Source: Paractinoplanes lichenicola
GTDB lineage: Bacteria; Actinomycetota; Actinomycetes; Mycobacteriales; Micromonosporaceae
DNA: 64,000 bases
Assembly (NCBI RefSeq): GCF_016785085.1
Contig: NZ_JAENHO010000019.1
Coordinates: 62,001 to 126,000, forward strand
Direction: 5' to 3'
Each line of letters begins with the position of its first letter. Within the stretch, counting starts at the first letter, position 1. A program made the translations under genes and the position numbers. Below are positions 25,567 through 34,923 of the stretch, piece by piece. The notes under the pieces were generated by a model. It searched no databases, had not been told where the DNA came from, and was given only the letters and a program-made list of their open reading frames with translations.

Positions 25567-26775
25567 GTGGTGCACAACGTCGACAGTGAGGTGGGCCGGC
25601 TGCGAACGGTGCTGCTGCACCGCCCGGGGCCGGAACTGGCCAGGCTGACCCCGCGGAACAACGACAGTCTGCTCTTCGATGGTATTCCCTGGGTGAGCCG
25701 AGCCCAAGAGGAACATGACGCCTTCGCGGCCGCCCTGCGCGAGCGCGACGTCGAGGTCCTCTATCTGGGTGACCTGCTGGCCGAGACGCTGGCCGTCGAG
25801 GCCGCGCGGGCCGAGCTGACCGCGGGCGTGCTGGCCGACCGCCGCCTGGGCGACACCCTGCGCGACAGTGTGGGCCGCTACCTCGCCGATCAGGACCCGC
25901 GCCGGCTGGCCGGGGTGCTGATGGCCGGGCTGGCCCACGAGGAGCTCAAGCCGGGGCCGGGCGGCCTGGTCTACGAGATGATGGACCGCCTCGACTTCGT
26001 CATCGACCCGCTGCCCAACCTGCTGTTCACCCGCGACTCGTCGGTCTGGGTGGGCGACCAGGTGGCGGTGACCAGCCTGGCCATGCCGGCCCGCAGCCGC
26101 GAGACGACCCTGACCCGGGCCATCTATCGCTACCACCCGCGGTTCGCCGGCACCGAGCTGCTCTACGACCCCGCGCTCGAGCTGCTCGAGGGCGGGGACG
26201 TGTTGCTGCTGGCGCCCGGGGTGCTGGCGATCGGGGTCGGCGAGCGCACCACCCCGGCCGGCGCCGAGCGGCTGGCCCGCCGGGTCTTCGCGGCCGGGCT
26301 GGCCCGCACCATCCTGGCCGTGCCGATCGCCCAGGAACGCGCCACCATGCACCTCGACACCGTGTGCACGATGGTCGACGTCGACGCCGTGGTGATGTAT
26401 CCCAACATCGCGGACACCCTACGGGCGTACACGGTGACCGCGGACGCCGACGGCGAGCCGCGCGCTCAGGGGCCGCGGCCCTTCCTGGAGGCGGCGGCCG
26501 AGGCGATGGGCATCGACCGGCTGCGGATCATCGACACCGGGCTCGATCCGGTCACGGCCGAGCGCGAGCAGTGGGACGACGGGAACAACACGCTGGCCAT
26601 CGCGCCGCGCCTGTGCGTCGCGTACGAGCGCAACGTCGAGACCAACGCCCAGCTCGAACGGGCCGGCATCGAGGTCGTCCGGATCAGCGGCTCCGAGCTG
26701 GGCAGCGGCCGCGGCGGGCCGCGCTGCATGAGCTGCCCGATCGAACGGGTTCCGCTACGAGCCGCGGACGTGTGA
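25567..26775 (+). CDS. arcA: Arginine deiminase
   Basis: A protein of 402 residues that hydrolyses arginine to citrulline and ammonia. Key blocks are LLHRPGPELARLTP, FDGIPWVSRAQEEHD, PNLLFTRDSSVWVG, LEGGDVLLLAPGVLAIGVGERT, ATMHLDTVCTMVD with the catalytic His, and GRGGPRCMSCP with nucleophile Cys387. Length is typical. No arcB, arcC or arginine antiporter gene is adjacent, so energy-yielding fermentation is not evident here. Its 3' end overlaps the convergent GH16-like gene by 21 bases. Confidence 0.96.
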   Translation: MVHNVDSEVGRLRTVLLHRPGPELARLTPRNNDSLLFDGIPWVSRAQEEHDAFAAALRERDVEVLYLGDLLAETLAVEAARAELTAGVLADRRLGDTLRDSVGRYLADQDPRRLAGVLMAGLAHEELKPGPGGLVYEMMDRLDFVIDPLPNLLFTRDSSVWVGDQVAVTSLAMPARSRETTLTRAIYRYHPRFAGTELLYDPALELLEGGDVLLLAPGVLAIGVGERTTPAGAERLARRVFAAGLARTILAVPIAQERATMHLDTVCTMVDVDAVVMYPNIADTLRAYTVTADADGEPRAQGPRPFLEAAAEAMGIDRLRIIDTGLDPVTAEREQWDDGNNTLAIAPRLCVAYERNVETNAQLERAGIEVVRISGSELGSGRGGPRCMSCPIERVPLRAADV

Positions 26776-27489
26776 GACGACCAGCTCGGGCACGGGGACG
26801 GGCCCGTCGACCAGGTGGGCCTTGTCGGGGAAGTCGAAGACGGCGATCTCGAGCTGGACGGGATAGTCGGGGGCTTGGCCGACCCGCTTGACCACCTCGC
26901 CGTCGACCGAGAACGCCAGCGAGCCGGGGCGCCAGTTCACCCCGTACGTGTGGAACTCGGACACGTCGATGGGCAGGGTGACCGCCTCCCAGTCCTCGGT
27001 CAGGCGCGGGTCGCGGAAGCGGTGCAACCCCATCCCGACCGCCTGCGGGGCCGAGCCGAAGACCTCCATGACGCAGATCTCACCGGACAGCTCGGGCGCG
27101 GTCTCGATGCCGGAGAGCCAGAAGGCGATCATCGAGCGCGGCGTGATCGTGCCCCGCATGCGGATCTCGATGTCGCCCTGAACCGGCGTGTAGCCCCAGA
27201 ATTCGCCCTGCTCCTCGAGCACCCGCTGCTCGGGCAGGAAGGGCTGGCCGCCGATCGTGCTGCCGACCGGCCCGGAGTAGTTCGCGCTCTGGATGCCCGA
27301 CACCCGCAGCGGCGTCTCGTGCACGCCCTCGGCCCACAACGGCTGGTCGACAGGGATGCTCAGGCGCAGCTCCCCGCCGCCCACCTCGTACGTGGCGGCG
27401 GAGGCGGCGCGAGAGCTCCAATGGGGCAAATACCACGGCACCCAGACAGACCGGTCCAACTCCTGCGAGTCGAACCGTTCGTCGATCAT
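26755..27489 (-). CDS. GH16-like concanavalin-fold glycosidase, altered catalytic motif
   Basis: A protein of 244 residues with the beta-jelly-roll pattern of family GH16: VWVPWYLPHWSSR, a central GEICVMEVFGS, then FHTYGVNWRPGSLAFSVDGEVVKR. In active GH16 enzymes the central motif is ExDxxE; here it reads Glu137-Ile-Cys139-Val-Met-Glu142, so the assisting aspartate is cysteine. There is no signal peptide, unusual for a polysaccharide hydrolase. The ATG overlaps the stop of the upstream DUF5926 gene by ATGA. It may be a non-catalytic sugar-binding relative. Confidence 0.8.
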   Translation of the reverse strand: MIDERFDSQELDRSVWVPWYLPHWSSRAASAATYEVGGGELRLSIPVDQPLWAEGVHETPLRVSGIQSANYSGPVGSTIGGQPFLPEQRVLEEQGEFWGYTPVQGDIEIRMRGTITPRSMIAFWLSGIETAPELSGEICVMEVFGSAPQAVGMGLHRFRDPRLTEDWEAVTLPIDVSEFHTYGVNWRPGSLAFSVDGEVVKRVGQAPDYPVQLEIAVFDFPDKAHLVDGPVPVPELVVSHVRGS

Positions 27490-28364
27490 CGCAACGTCAG
27501 CTGGCGGCCGATCAGGCCTTGCTTGGCGCGCCGGGCGTCCGCGTCGAGCGGGCCGGTCTCGGCGAGCGTGTCGGCGTAACGCTTGGCGAAGTCGGCCAGC
27601 GGCGCCTCCCAGTCGGCGCCCTCGGGCTCGCCCGGGATGTCCCACACCGGCACCAGCAGCCCGTGCGCGCGGAACATGCCGGCGAACTTGGTCTGCTCGC
27701 CCAGCCGCAGGTCGCCCGCGGCGGACAGGCGGGCCAGCGTGTCGAGCGCGCGATCCTCGGCGTCGGGCAGCACCCAGCGCACGTGACCCTTGTCGGGGGC
27801 GACCCGGCACCAGTACGCCGCCCGCCCCGCGGACAGCCGCAGCGTGGGATAGATCGACGCGTTCGCCCGTTCGAGTGACGCCTTCACGTTCGCGTCCTCG
27901 GCCTGCTCGGCGTCCAGCCAGTACTCGAAGCTCTCGTGCATGGTGATCTCGAGCGGGCCGTCGACCAGAATGTCCTGCAGGCGGGGGCCCTCACCGGGCA
28001 GGGCCGGCACGGAGACCGTGTCGCCCGGCTTGGTCTGCAGCGCGCTCAGGATCGCCACCGCCAGGTCGCGCGAGACGTCACCCGACTGCACGTGGCGCTG
28101 CAGGCCGATGAAGACCCGCCCGTCCTGCCGGGTCATCGCCGGCCAGGCCATGGGCAGCACGGTCGACAGGGTGATCGAGCGGTCCCCGTACTCCTCGACG
28201 ATCTCGGGCCGGAGGGTCAGCGGCGCCGAGGCGGCGGGCACCAGCTCGCGCAGCGCGATCCACTCCGGTTCGTCGGCCAGGCCCTCGAACGGCCGGGCCA
28301 CGAAGATGTCCCGCACCTTCTCGCGCTTGGGTGCGGACTGGCGTTGGTTGCGACGCTTGCTCAC
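27486..28364 (-). CDS. DUF5926 family protein
   Basis: A protein of 292 residues of an actinobacterial family of unknown function, starting SKRRNQRQSAPKREKVRD, a basic region that may bind nucleic acid. Further blocks are RPFEGLADEPEWIALRELVPAA, GDRSITLSTVLPMAWPAMTRQDG and HLVPVWDIP-like LLVPVWDIPGEPEG. GTG at 28364 is used because the conserved N-terminus follows it. It is coupled to the GH16-like gene by a 4-base overlap. Confidence 0.85.
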   Translation of the reverse strand: MSKRRNQRQSAPKREKVRDIFVARPFEGLADEPEWIALRELVPAASAPLTLRPEIVEEYGDRSITLSTVLPMAWPAMTRQDGRVFIGLQRHVQSGDVSRDLAVAILSALQTKPGDTVSVPALPGEGPRLQDILVDGPLEITMHESFEYWLDAEQAEDANVKASLERANASIYPTLRLSAGRAAYWCRVAPDKGHVRWVLPDAEDRALDTLARLSAAGDLRLGEQTKFAGMFRAHGLLVPVWDIPGEPEGADWEAPLADFAKRYADTLAETGPLDADARRAKQGLIGRQLTLR

Positions 28365-28414
28365 GGCGAGACAGCCTAGGCGAGACGGGCCCGAAAAGGA
28401 CACACCACCCCGCC

Positions 28415-29608
28415 TCAAGCACGCGGCAGACGGACCTCCGCCGTGGTGCCGCCGCCCTCGCGGGGACGCAGCGACACCCAGCCGTGCTGCCGTTCGACCA
28501 GCCTGCGAACGAGATAGAGCCCCAGGCCGGCGCCCGGATGATGCCGCCGGTCGCCGCCCTCGGCCTGCCAGTAGCGCTCGAAGGCCCGCTCGACGTGCTC
28601 GGGCCGGATGCCCGCGCCCCGATCGGCCAGCCGGAACCGCAGCGTCTCGGCGTCGGCCCCCGCGCACAGCTCGACGATCGACCCCGGCGGCGAGTGCTTC
28701 TCGGCATTGGTGGCCAGCTCGGTCAGGATCGTCGCGATCGAATCCCTTTCCCCGTACGCCTTGGGCAGCTCACCGGGCAGGTTGTCGAGCACGATCCGGC
28801 GGCGGAGGTCGGCCGGCAGCTCCTCGACCGCGCCCCGCAGCGCCTCGGTCAGGTCGAACGGGCCGGCCGGGGCGGCGCCGACGTCGCCGTCCTCGCTGGC
28901 CGCCGAGAGCAGCCGGTCGACCAGCCGGGCCAGCTCGCCGGCGCGGGTGTTGATGATCCGCACCGCCTCGTGCCGGCCGACGTCGCCCAGCGTGTCCCAG
29001 TGGTTCGACAGCGTGTCGGCGTACCCCTTGATCACCGTGACCGGGGTGCGCAGCTCGTGGCTGGTCACCGCCACCCAGAGATCGCGATTCTCCTGGCGGC
29101 GGACCTGCTCGCCGCTGTGCGCCGGGAGGCCGTCGCGGGCCGCGTAGAGCCGGCCGACGTAACCCGCCAGCAGCTCGAGGACGGCGTGATGCTCGGGGCC
29201 GGGCTCGTCGTCGCCCTCGCCGAAATAGACGTGCAGCGAGCCCACGATCGTGTCGCCGACCTCGCAGCGCGCGCCCAGCATGCGCTGCACGTCGCCGCCC
29301 TGCACCTGCTTGGCGAACTCGTCGTTGAGCGAGTCGAGCGGGATGAGCAGCGTGCGGCCGTCGCGCAGGCGGGTGTCGGCGCGATCGACCCGGCGGCCCA
29401 GCGCGGGCGTGCAGGCCCCGGTGGCGGCGACGATGCGGCCGTGGTCGGGCGCGTATTCCGCGAAGCCGGCGCCGCGGCCGCCCAGCGTCTCCTGAGCCAG
29501 GCGGACGATCTGCTGCAGCACGGGAAGCCCCGCCTCGCCGGCGTTGATCCGGTCGAGGACCGCGATCTGCCCACGCGTCAGCGCGGGATAGTCGGGGTGC
29601 TCCGGCAT
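28415..29608 (-). CDS. Soluble sensor histidine kinase with GAF-like input
   Basis: A protein of 397 residues without membrane segments. The N-terminal part (about 20-155) is GAF-like (VLQQIVRLAQETLGGRGAGF, IVGSLHVYFGEGD). The HisKA box is TSHELRTPVTVIKGYADTL with His184, and the HATPase domain has ELATNAEKHSPPG, LADRGAGI and GAGLGLYLVRRLVE. It probably senses a cytoplasmic signal. No response regulator is adjacent, so it is an orphan. ATG at 29608 is preferred to the further upstream frame. Confidence 0.9.
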   Translation of the reverse strand: MPEHPDYPALTRGQIAVLDRINAGEAGLPVLQQIVRLAQETLGGRGAGFAEYAPDHGRIVAATGACTPALGRRVDRADTRLRDGRTLLIPLDSLNDEFAKQVQGGDVQRMLGARCEVGDTIVGSLHVYFGEGDDEPGPEHHAVLELLAGYVGRLYAARDGLPAHSGEQVRRQENRDLWVAVTSHELRTPVTVIKGYADTLSNHWDTLGDVGRHEAVRIINTRAGELARLVDRLLSAASEDGDVGAAPAGPFDLTEALRGAVEELPADLRRRIVLDNLPGELPKAYGERDSIATILTELATNAEKHSPPGSIVELCAGADAETLRFRLADRGAGIRPEHVERAFERYWQAEGGDRRHHPGAGLGLYLVRRLVERQHGWVSLRPREGGGTTAEVRLPRA

Positions 29609-29654
29609 GTCTGCGAGTCTGCCTCGCTTCTCCGGCGCGGGATAGTGTCCCACG

Positions 29655-30446
29655 TCACAAAGCGCTCAGGGCGTCGAGCACGAAGCGGGGCCGGTCGGTG
29701 ATGACCCCCTCCACCCGATGCTCGAGCACCATGTCGAGATCCGCCTGGTTGTTGACGGTCCAGACGTACGCCTGGTGGCCCGCGGCCCGGATGGCCGGGA
29801 TCAGCCCCGGGCGGGACCGCACGAGCGCGGCACCCGGCCCGGCGATCCGCGCGCCGAACGGCAGGCGGCCCCGGCCGATCCCGGGCGGCAGGATCTCGAT
29901 CAGATAGACCGTCGGCAGGGCCGGCGCCTGGGCCCGCACCCGGCGCAGGGCCAGCGCGGCGAACGACATCACGGTCACCTGGACGGGATCGTCCGGCTTC
30001 GGCTCGTCGAGGCCGTAACGGTGCAGCAGCTTGACCAGCCGGCGCTCGACCTCGGCTCCGTACCGTGACGGATGCTTGGTCTCGATGAGTAGCCTCACCG
30101 GTCGCCCGCTGTCACGCACCGCAGCCAGCAGCCGGTCGAGCGTCAGCAGCCGGGAGAACTCGGGCAGCGGCTCCTCGTCGACCGGATAGCCGGGATGCCA
30201 GGAGCCGAAGTCGAGCGAGTCGAGCTCGGCCAGCGTCTTGGCGCTGACCCGGCCGCGGCCGTTGCTGGTGCGGCCGAGCTTGCCGTCGTGCACGCAGACG
30301 AGGTGACCGTCGCGGGTGAGCCGGACGTCGCACTCCAGCCCGTCCACGCCCTCCTCGAGAGCGCGCATGTACGCCGCGAGCGTGTGCTCGGGCAGCGCGT
30401 CGGCGCCTCCGCGGTGGGCGAAGACGAGCGGGCGGTAGTCGCTCAC
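29655..30446 (-). CDS. Glycerophosphodiester phosphodiesterase family protein
   Basis: A protein of 263 residues of the GDPD TIM-barrel family, hydrolysing glycerophosphodiesters to glycerol-3-phosphate and an alcohol. Catalytic residues appear as AHRGG (His11), GLECDVRLTRDGHLVCVHD (Glu38, Asp40, His53), and LLIETKHP. There is no signal peptide, so the cytoplasm is likely. Its GTG overlaps the stop of the rhodanese gene by GTGA, and the two form an operon. Confidence 0.92.
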   Translation of the reverse strand: MSDYRPLVFAHRGGADALPEHTLAAYMRALEEGVDGLECDVRLTRDGHLVCVHDGKLGRTSNGRGRVSAKTLAELDSLDFGSWHPGYPVDEEPLPEFSRLLTLDRLLAAVRDSGRPVRLLIETKHPSRYGAEVERRLVKLLHRYGLDEPKPDDPVQVTVMSFAALALRRVRAQAPALPTVYLIEILPPGIGRGRLPFGARIAGPGAALVRSRPGLIPAIRAAGHQAYVWTVNNQADLDMVLEHRVEGVITDRPRFVLDALSAL

Positions 30447-30778
30447 AGAACTTGTGCTTGCTGCCCGTTCTCGCTGACGACCTCGCGGCCGGCGAACGCC
30501 CAGGACTGCATGCCGCCGTCCAGGTTGCGCACGTTGTCCCAGCCGTTGCCCATCAGATAGGAGACGACCTGGCCGGAGCGGCCGCCGGAACGGCAGACGA
30601 CCACCACCTCCCGATCGGTCGGGACCTCGGCCATGCGGGCCGGGATCTCCATCATCGGCAGGTGGTGGGCGCCGGGAGCGTGCCCCGCCGTCCACTCGTC
30701 GGGCTCGCGCACGTCGAGCAGATAAGCGTCGTCGCCGACCTCGGCGGGGGTCACGCTGGGTACTTGGGGTCCGAACAC
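30443..30778 (-). CDS. Rhodanese-like sulfurtransferase domain protein
   Basis: A single-domain rhodanese of 111 residues. The active loop is VVVVCRSGGRSGQ with Cys62, preceded by LLDVREPDEWTAGHAPGAHHLP and followed by LDGGMQSW. Such proteins carry persulfide sulfur. It is the first gene of a coupled pair with the GDPD gene. Confidence 0.92.
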   Translation of the reverse strand: MFGPQVPSVTPAEVGDDAYLLDVREPDEWTAGHAPGAHHLPMMEIPARMAEVPTDREVVVVCRSGGRSGQVVSYLMGNGWDNVRNLDGGMQSWAFAGREVVSENGQQAQVL

Positions 30779-30797
30779 GACCCCAAGCGTACGGGGA

Positions 30798-32024
30798 TCA
30801 GTTGCCGCCCGCGGCGTCCGACCCCTTCTTGAGGTTCGCCGCCATCCACGTGTCCATGTCGTCGGCCGCGACCGCCTTGAACAGGGCGAGCGCCTTCTCC
30901 TTGTCCGAGACCACCACGGACTGGCCGTCGATCGTGTCGCTGCCCTTGTTGGGGCTGGTGATGAACGTCAAGTTGTTGCCGCGGACGCCGCGCATCTCGG
31001 CCGCCATGTCGGTCAGCGAGAAGTCGTTGTCGACCGTGACGGCCGCGGTGACCGCCTTGAGGAACGAGTTCAGCTTGGCCGGGTTGGTGATCGTGCCGCT
31101 GCTGGCCGCCTTGTCCATGATCGCCTTGAGGAACTCCTGCTGGTGCTGCATGCGGGCGAAGTCACCCCGGGCGAACTGCTTGCGCTGCCGCACCCAGTCG
31201 AGGGCCTGCTCGCCGTTCATGTGCATGGTGCCCTTCTTGAACACCCGGAACGGCTTGTGGATCGACGTGACGGTCTGCTCGACCTTGAGGTCAACGCCGC
31301 CGAGCGCGTCGGTGACCTCCTTGAAGCCGCCGAAGTCGATCGCCATGACGTGGTCGATCTTGACGTCGGTCAGGCACTCGACCGTGTGCACGGCGCGGGG
31401 CAGGCCGCCGAACGCGAAGGCCGCGTTGATCTTGGCCCGGCTGCCGTCGCCGCACTCGGCCTCGTTGCTCTTGGGGATGACCACCCAGAGGTCGCGCGGG
31501 ATCGAGATGAGCTGCGCGGATTTGTGGTCCTCGGGGATGTGCATGAGGATCAGCGTGTCGGCGCGCCACTTGCCGGCGCCGTCGTCCTTCGAGTCGGGGT
31601 CGCGGGAGTCGCTGCCCACCAGCAGCATGTTCTGCGCGCCCTCGATGGCCTTGGCCGGCCGGTCGGCGTTGATGCCGGTGAAGGCGTCGGTGCGCTTGAG
31701 GTCCTTGTCGAGACCCGAGGCGTAGCCGTAGAGCGAGATGCCCGCGATGATCGCGATGATCAGGACGGCCAGACCGGCCAGCAGGGCGATCCGCCCCCAC
31801 TTGGGCTTGGGCCGGCGGCCGCGATAAGAGGTGCCGCGGCCGGGGTCACCCGGAGGAGGGGTGCCGCCGCCTCCGCCGCCAGCGCCACGGGGCGGCCAGT
31901 TGTCGCGCTGCGGCGACGCGTTGCCACGGTATGCACCCGCAGGGCGGGCGGAGGCCCGGCCCGACGACGGGACAGAGGCTCGACCGGAACCGGAACTCCC
32001 GTAAGGGGACGTAGGCGCTGACAT
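30798..32024 (-). CDS. LytR-CpsA-Psr (LCP) family glycopolymer transferase
   Basis: A protein of 408 residues that attaches lipid-linked glycopolymers to peptidoglycan. The first 75 residues are disordered (Ser/Gly/Pro-rich, then RGRRPKPKWGR), followed by one membrane helix (about 78-100) and an extracellular LCP domain with NMLLVGSDSRD, WRADTLILMHI, ISIPRDLWVVIP, KINAAFAFGG and DWVRQRKQFARGDFAR. The arginines that bind the pyrophosphate are present. The long Gly-rich cytoplasmic N-terminus is typical of actinobacterial LCP proteins. Confidence 0.93.
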   Translation of the reverse strand: MSAPTSPYGSSGSGRASVPSSGRASARPAGAYRGNASPQRDNWPPRGAGGGGGGTPPPGDPGRGTSYRGRRPKPKWGRIALLAGLAVLIIAIIAGISLYGYASGLDKDLKRTDAFTGINADRPAKAIEGAQNMLLVGSDSRDPDSKDDGAGKWRADTLILMHIPEDHKSAQLISIPRDLWVVIPKSNEAECGDGSRAKINAAFAFGGLPRAVHTVECLTDVKIDHVMAIDFGGFKEVTDALGGVDLKVEQTVTSIHKPFRVFKKGTMHMNGEQALDWVRQRKQFARGDFARMQHQQEFLKAIMDKAASSGTITNPAKLNSFLKAVTAAVTVDNDFSLTDMAAEMRGVRGNNLTFITSPNKGSDTIDGQSVVVSDKEKALALFKAVAADDMDTWMAANLKKGSDAAGGN

Positions 32025-32110
32025 GAAACTAGATTACGTACCCGGCGCCCGAACGCCCTGCCATCAAACCGACACGGCACGAAGTCGGGAGAACGCTCAG
32101 CAGGAGAAAT

Positions 32111-32136
32111 GCGGGCCCGGTGGCGGCCGGGCCCGC
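32111..32136 (-). terminator. Terminator of the symporter operon
   Basis: Perfect 10-bp stem GCGGGCCCGG / CCGGGCCCGC with a 6-base loop, 20 bases past the symporter stop. The minus-strand sequence after it is ATTTCTCC, a weak T-rich tail. Confidence 0.75.
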
Positions 32137-32155
32137 ATGTCGAATTAATCCAGAC

Positions 32156-33832
32156 TTAGTGCGCGCCGTGGCCCGTGAGCGACCGGACCTCGAGCTCGGC
32201 GTACTTCGCGGTGTCGTCCTCCTTCGAGAGCACCGTGCCGATCCAGCCGCACAGGAAGCCGATCGGGATCGAGATGATGCCCGGGTTGGAGAGCGGGAAG
32301 AAGTGCCAGTCGCTGTCCGGGAACATGGCGGTGGCCGAGCCGGAGACGACCGGCGAGAAGAACACCAGGACCACGGCCGCGATCAGGCCGCCGTAGATCG
32401 ACCACAGCGCGCCCGAGGTGTTGAAGCGCCGCCAGAACAGGCTGTAGAGGATCGCCGGCAGGTTGGCCGAGGCCGCCACCGCGAACGCGAGCGCGACCAG
32501 GAAGGCCACGTTCAGGCTCTGCGCGAAGATCGACAGCGCGATCGCGACCGCGCCGATGACCAGGGCCGAGATGCGGGCGACCCGCACCTCGTCGCGCTCG
32601 TTGGCGTTGCCGCGCTTGATCACGCTGGCGTAGAAGTCGTGCGCGAGGCTCGACGACGAGGCCAGGGTCAGGCCGGCCACGACGGCCAGGATCGTGGCGA
32701 ACGCGACCGCCGCGATGATGGCCAGCAGGACCGCGCCGCCGGTGTCGCCGCCCAGATAGTCGACGCCGAGCGCCTGGGCCAGCTGCGGCGCCGCCGTGTT
32801 GCCCGCCTTGTCCTGCGCGGTGATGTTCGCGCCGCCCACCAGGGCCGCCGCGCCGAAGCCGAGGGCCAGGGTGAACAGGTAGAACGTGCCGATGATGCCG
32901 ATCGCCCAGAGCACGCTCTTGCGGGCGATCTTGCTGGTCGGCACGGTGTAGAAGCGGGTCAGGATGTGCGGCAGGCCGGCCGTGCCGAGCACCAGCGCGA
33001 TGCCCAGCGAGAGCAGGTCCATCTTGCTGTAGAAGGTGGCCGACGCGCTGGCCGACTCGATGCCGTAGCGCAGGCCCGGCTCGAGGAAGGCGTCCCCCTT
33101 GCCCGACTGCGCGGCGGCGTCGCCGAGCAGCTGCGACAGGTTGAACTTGTAGTGCGCGAGCACCAGGATCGTCATCAGCAGGGCGCCGGTCATCAGCATG
33201 AACGCCTTGACGATCTGGACGTACGTGGTGCCCTTCATGCCGCCGACGATGACGTAGACGATCATCAGGGCGCCGACCAGGATGATCGTGGCGACCTTGG
33301 CAGTGTCCGCGTCCATGCCGAGGAACGTGGCTCCGGGCTTGATGCCCAGCAGCAGCGAGACGAGCGCGCCGGCGCCGACCATCTGGGCGATCAGATAGAA
33401 GATCGAGACCACGATCGTGGAGACGCTGGCCGCCGTACGGACCGGGCGCTGGCGCATCCGGAAGGCGAGCACGTCGGCCATCGTGTAGCGGCCCGAGTTG
33501 CGCAGATACTCGGCGACCAGCAGCAGCGCGACGAGCCAGGCGACGAGGAACCCGATGGAGTAGAGGAAGCCGTCATAGCCGTACAGGGCGATCAGGCCGG
33601 CGATGCCGAGGAAGGACGCCGCCGACATGTAGTCGCCGCCGATGGCCATGCCGTTCTGGAACCCGGAGAACTGGCGGCCGCCGGCGTAGAAGTCGGTGGC
33701 CGTCTTGGTCTGCCGGCTGGCCCAGATCGTGATGGCCAGCGTGATCGCCACGAAGACCAGGAACAGCGTGATCGTGAGACCGCGGGAGGTCGAGGTGGAG
33801 ACCTCGGCCGCGAACAGATGCGGCTCCATCAC
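32156..33832 (-). CDS. Cation/acetate-type sodium-solute symporter (ActP-like)
   Basis: A 558-residue transporter of the sodium:solute symporter family, with about 13 membrane helices. ActP-type text includes TDFYAGGRQFSGFQNGMAIGGDYMSAASFLGIAGL and LGTAGLPHILTRFYTVPT. ActP and the corynebacterial MctC import acetate and other short monocarboxylates; the substrate here is inferred. The start ATG overlaps the upstream DUF485 stop by ATGA, the usual yjcH-actP pairing. Confidence 0.92.
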   Translation of the reverse strand: MMEPHLFAAEVSTSTSRGLTITLFLVFVAITLAITIWASRQTKTATDFYAGGRQFSGFQNGMAIGGDYMSAASFLGIAGLIALYGYDGFLYSIGFLVAWLVALLLVAEYLRNSGRYTMADVLAFRMRQRPVRTAASVSTIVVSIFYLIAQMVGAGALVSLLLGIKPGATFLGMDADTAKVATIILVGALMIVYVIVGGMKGTTYVQIVKAFMLMTGALLMTILVLAHYKFNLSQLLGDAAAQSGKGDAFLEPGLRYGIESASASATFYSKMDLLSLGIALVLGTAGLPHILTRFYTVPTSKIARKSVLWAIGIIGTFYLFTLALGFGAAALVGGANITAQDKAGNTAAPQLAQALGVDYLGGDTGGAVLLAIIAAVAFATILAVVAGLTLASSSSLAHDFYASVIKRGNANERDEVRVARISALVIGAVAIALSIFAQSLNVAFLVALAFAVAASANLPAILYSLFWRRFNTSGALWSIYGGLIAAVVLVFFSPVVSGSATAMFPDSDWHFFPLSNPGIISIPIGFLCGWIGTVLSKEDDTAKYAELEVRSLTGHGAH

Positions 33833-34200
33833 TCACCTTCCTTCTTCACGTCGGAGGCGGTGGTGGAGGAGGAGTCGGCGGAGAGGTCGGCGTGGATCTT
33901 CTCGGCCAGCGGGTCGATCTTGCGAGCCGCGTAGCGCGAGTAGTACCAGGCGATCAGGAACGTGGACACGAACTGGAGCAGGCCGAAGACCAGCGCGACG
34001 TTGATGTTGCCGACGATCTTGGCGCCCATGAAGCCGCGGGCGTACGCGGAGAGCAGGACATAGAGGGCGTACCAGAGGAAGAACGCGACCGTCATCGGGA
34101 AGACGAAACTGCGTACGGCATGACGCAGCCGGCCGAATTCCTCGGAGTCTTGGACGGCCCGATACCTCTCGGTGGAGGACGAGGGCACTTCGGTAGTCAC
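33829..34200 (-). CDS. DUF485 (YjcH-like) membrane subunit
   Basis: A protein of 123 residues with two membrane helices (FVFPMTVAFFLWYALYVLLSAYA and VALVFGLLQFVSTFLIAWYYS), the DUF485 pattern, and an acidic C-terminus. DUF485 proteins are the usual small partner of ActP symporters. The stop overlaps the symporter start. Confidence 0.92.
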   Translation of the reverse strand: MTTEVPSSSTERYRAVQDSEEFGRLRHAVRSFVFPMTVAFFLWYALYVLLSAYARGFMGAKIVGNINVALVFGLLQFVSTFLIAWYYSRYAARKIDPLAEKIHADLSADSSSTTASDVKKEGE

Positions 34201-34326
34201 CGGGGTTCACCACCTTCGGGGTGAGGGCGGACTTTCCGGCAACCTATGAAGAACTCCGGGCGCCCGAGAGCGACCGGTCGGCCCTTGCGCCGAGTGGCGG
34301 TCTGACTGCGGTGAGCGGGGCGGCGG

Positions 34327-34842
34327 TCAACCGCCCAGCGTGCGATATCGACCGCGATAGTGGATCAGGGGATCGGCCGGCGGCCCGGCCTCGACCGTCT
34401 CGATCACCGCCTCGACCAGCAACGCCCAGCCGGCGACCCGGGAGGACTCGAGCCGGCAGCCCGCCCACGTCCGCGCGCCCGCGGGCACCGGGCCGTACGC
34501 GGTGTCGGCCCAGTCGTCGCCGGCGAACAGGCCGCCCGGCGCGGGCATCAGCCCGGCGAACCGGTCGGCCAGCTGCCGGTCGGCCGGGGTCAGGGTGACC
34601 ACCGCGAACCGGCCGCTGCGCTCGGCCGCCGCCCAGAAGTCGCTCTCGTCGTCGATCAGTCCGAGCACGCGGCCGGGGTCACCGTCGGCGACCAGCGTCG
34701 ACGACACGGTGAGCCCGGCCGGCCCGGCGGCGGTCCAGAGCGTGACGGGGGCGGCCAGGCGCCCGCGCAACCGCCGGACCGGGGACTTCTCCTCGTCGGG
34801 TGTGGCGAAGGGATCGGTCGAATGAATCGTCACGGACACCAT
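34327..34842 (-). CDS. Flavin reductase family protein (FMN-binding)
   Basis: A 171-residue protein with the split-barrel flavin reductase fold: APVTLWTAAGPAGLTVSSTLVADGDPGRVLGLIDDESDFW, FAVVTLTPADRQLADRFAG and WALLVEAVIETVEAG. The family reduces flavin with NAD(P)H for partner monooxygenases; none is adjacent. ATG at 34842 is used. It is divergent from the small gene at 34924. Confidence 0.85.
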   Translation of the reverse strand: MVSVTIHSTDPFATPDEEKSPVRRLRGRLAAPVTLWTAAGPAGLTVSSTLVADGDPGRVLGLIDDESDFWAAAERSGRFAVVTLTPADRQLADRFAGLMPAPGGLFAGDDWADTAYGPVPAGARTWAGCRLESSRVAGWALLVEAVIETVEAGPPADPLIHYRGRYRTLGG

Positions 34843-34923
34843 TCTCACTTTGGTTACAGAAGGTGCACATAGCTATCCCTCTTGATTGATCAACAACTAT
34901 CTTCTGTGCGGAGGGGGTCGTCC

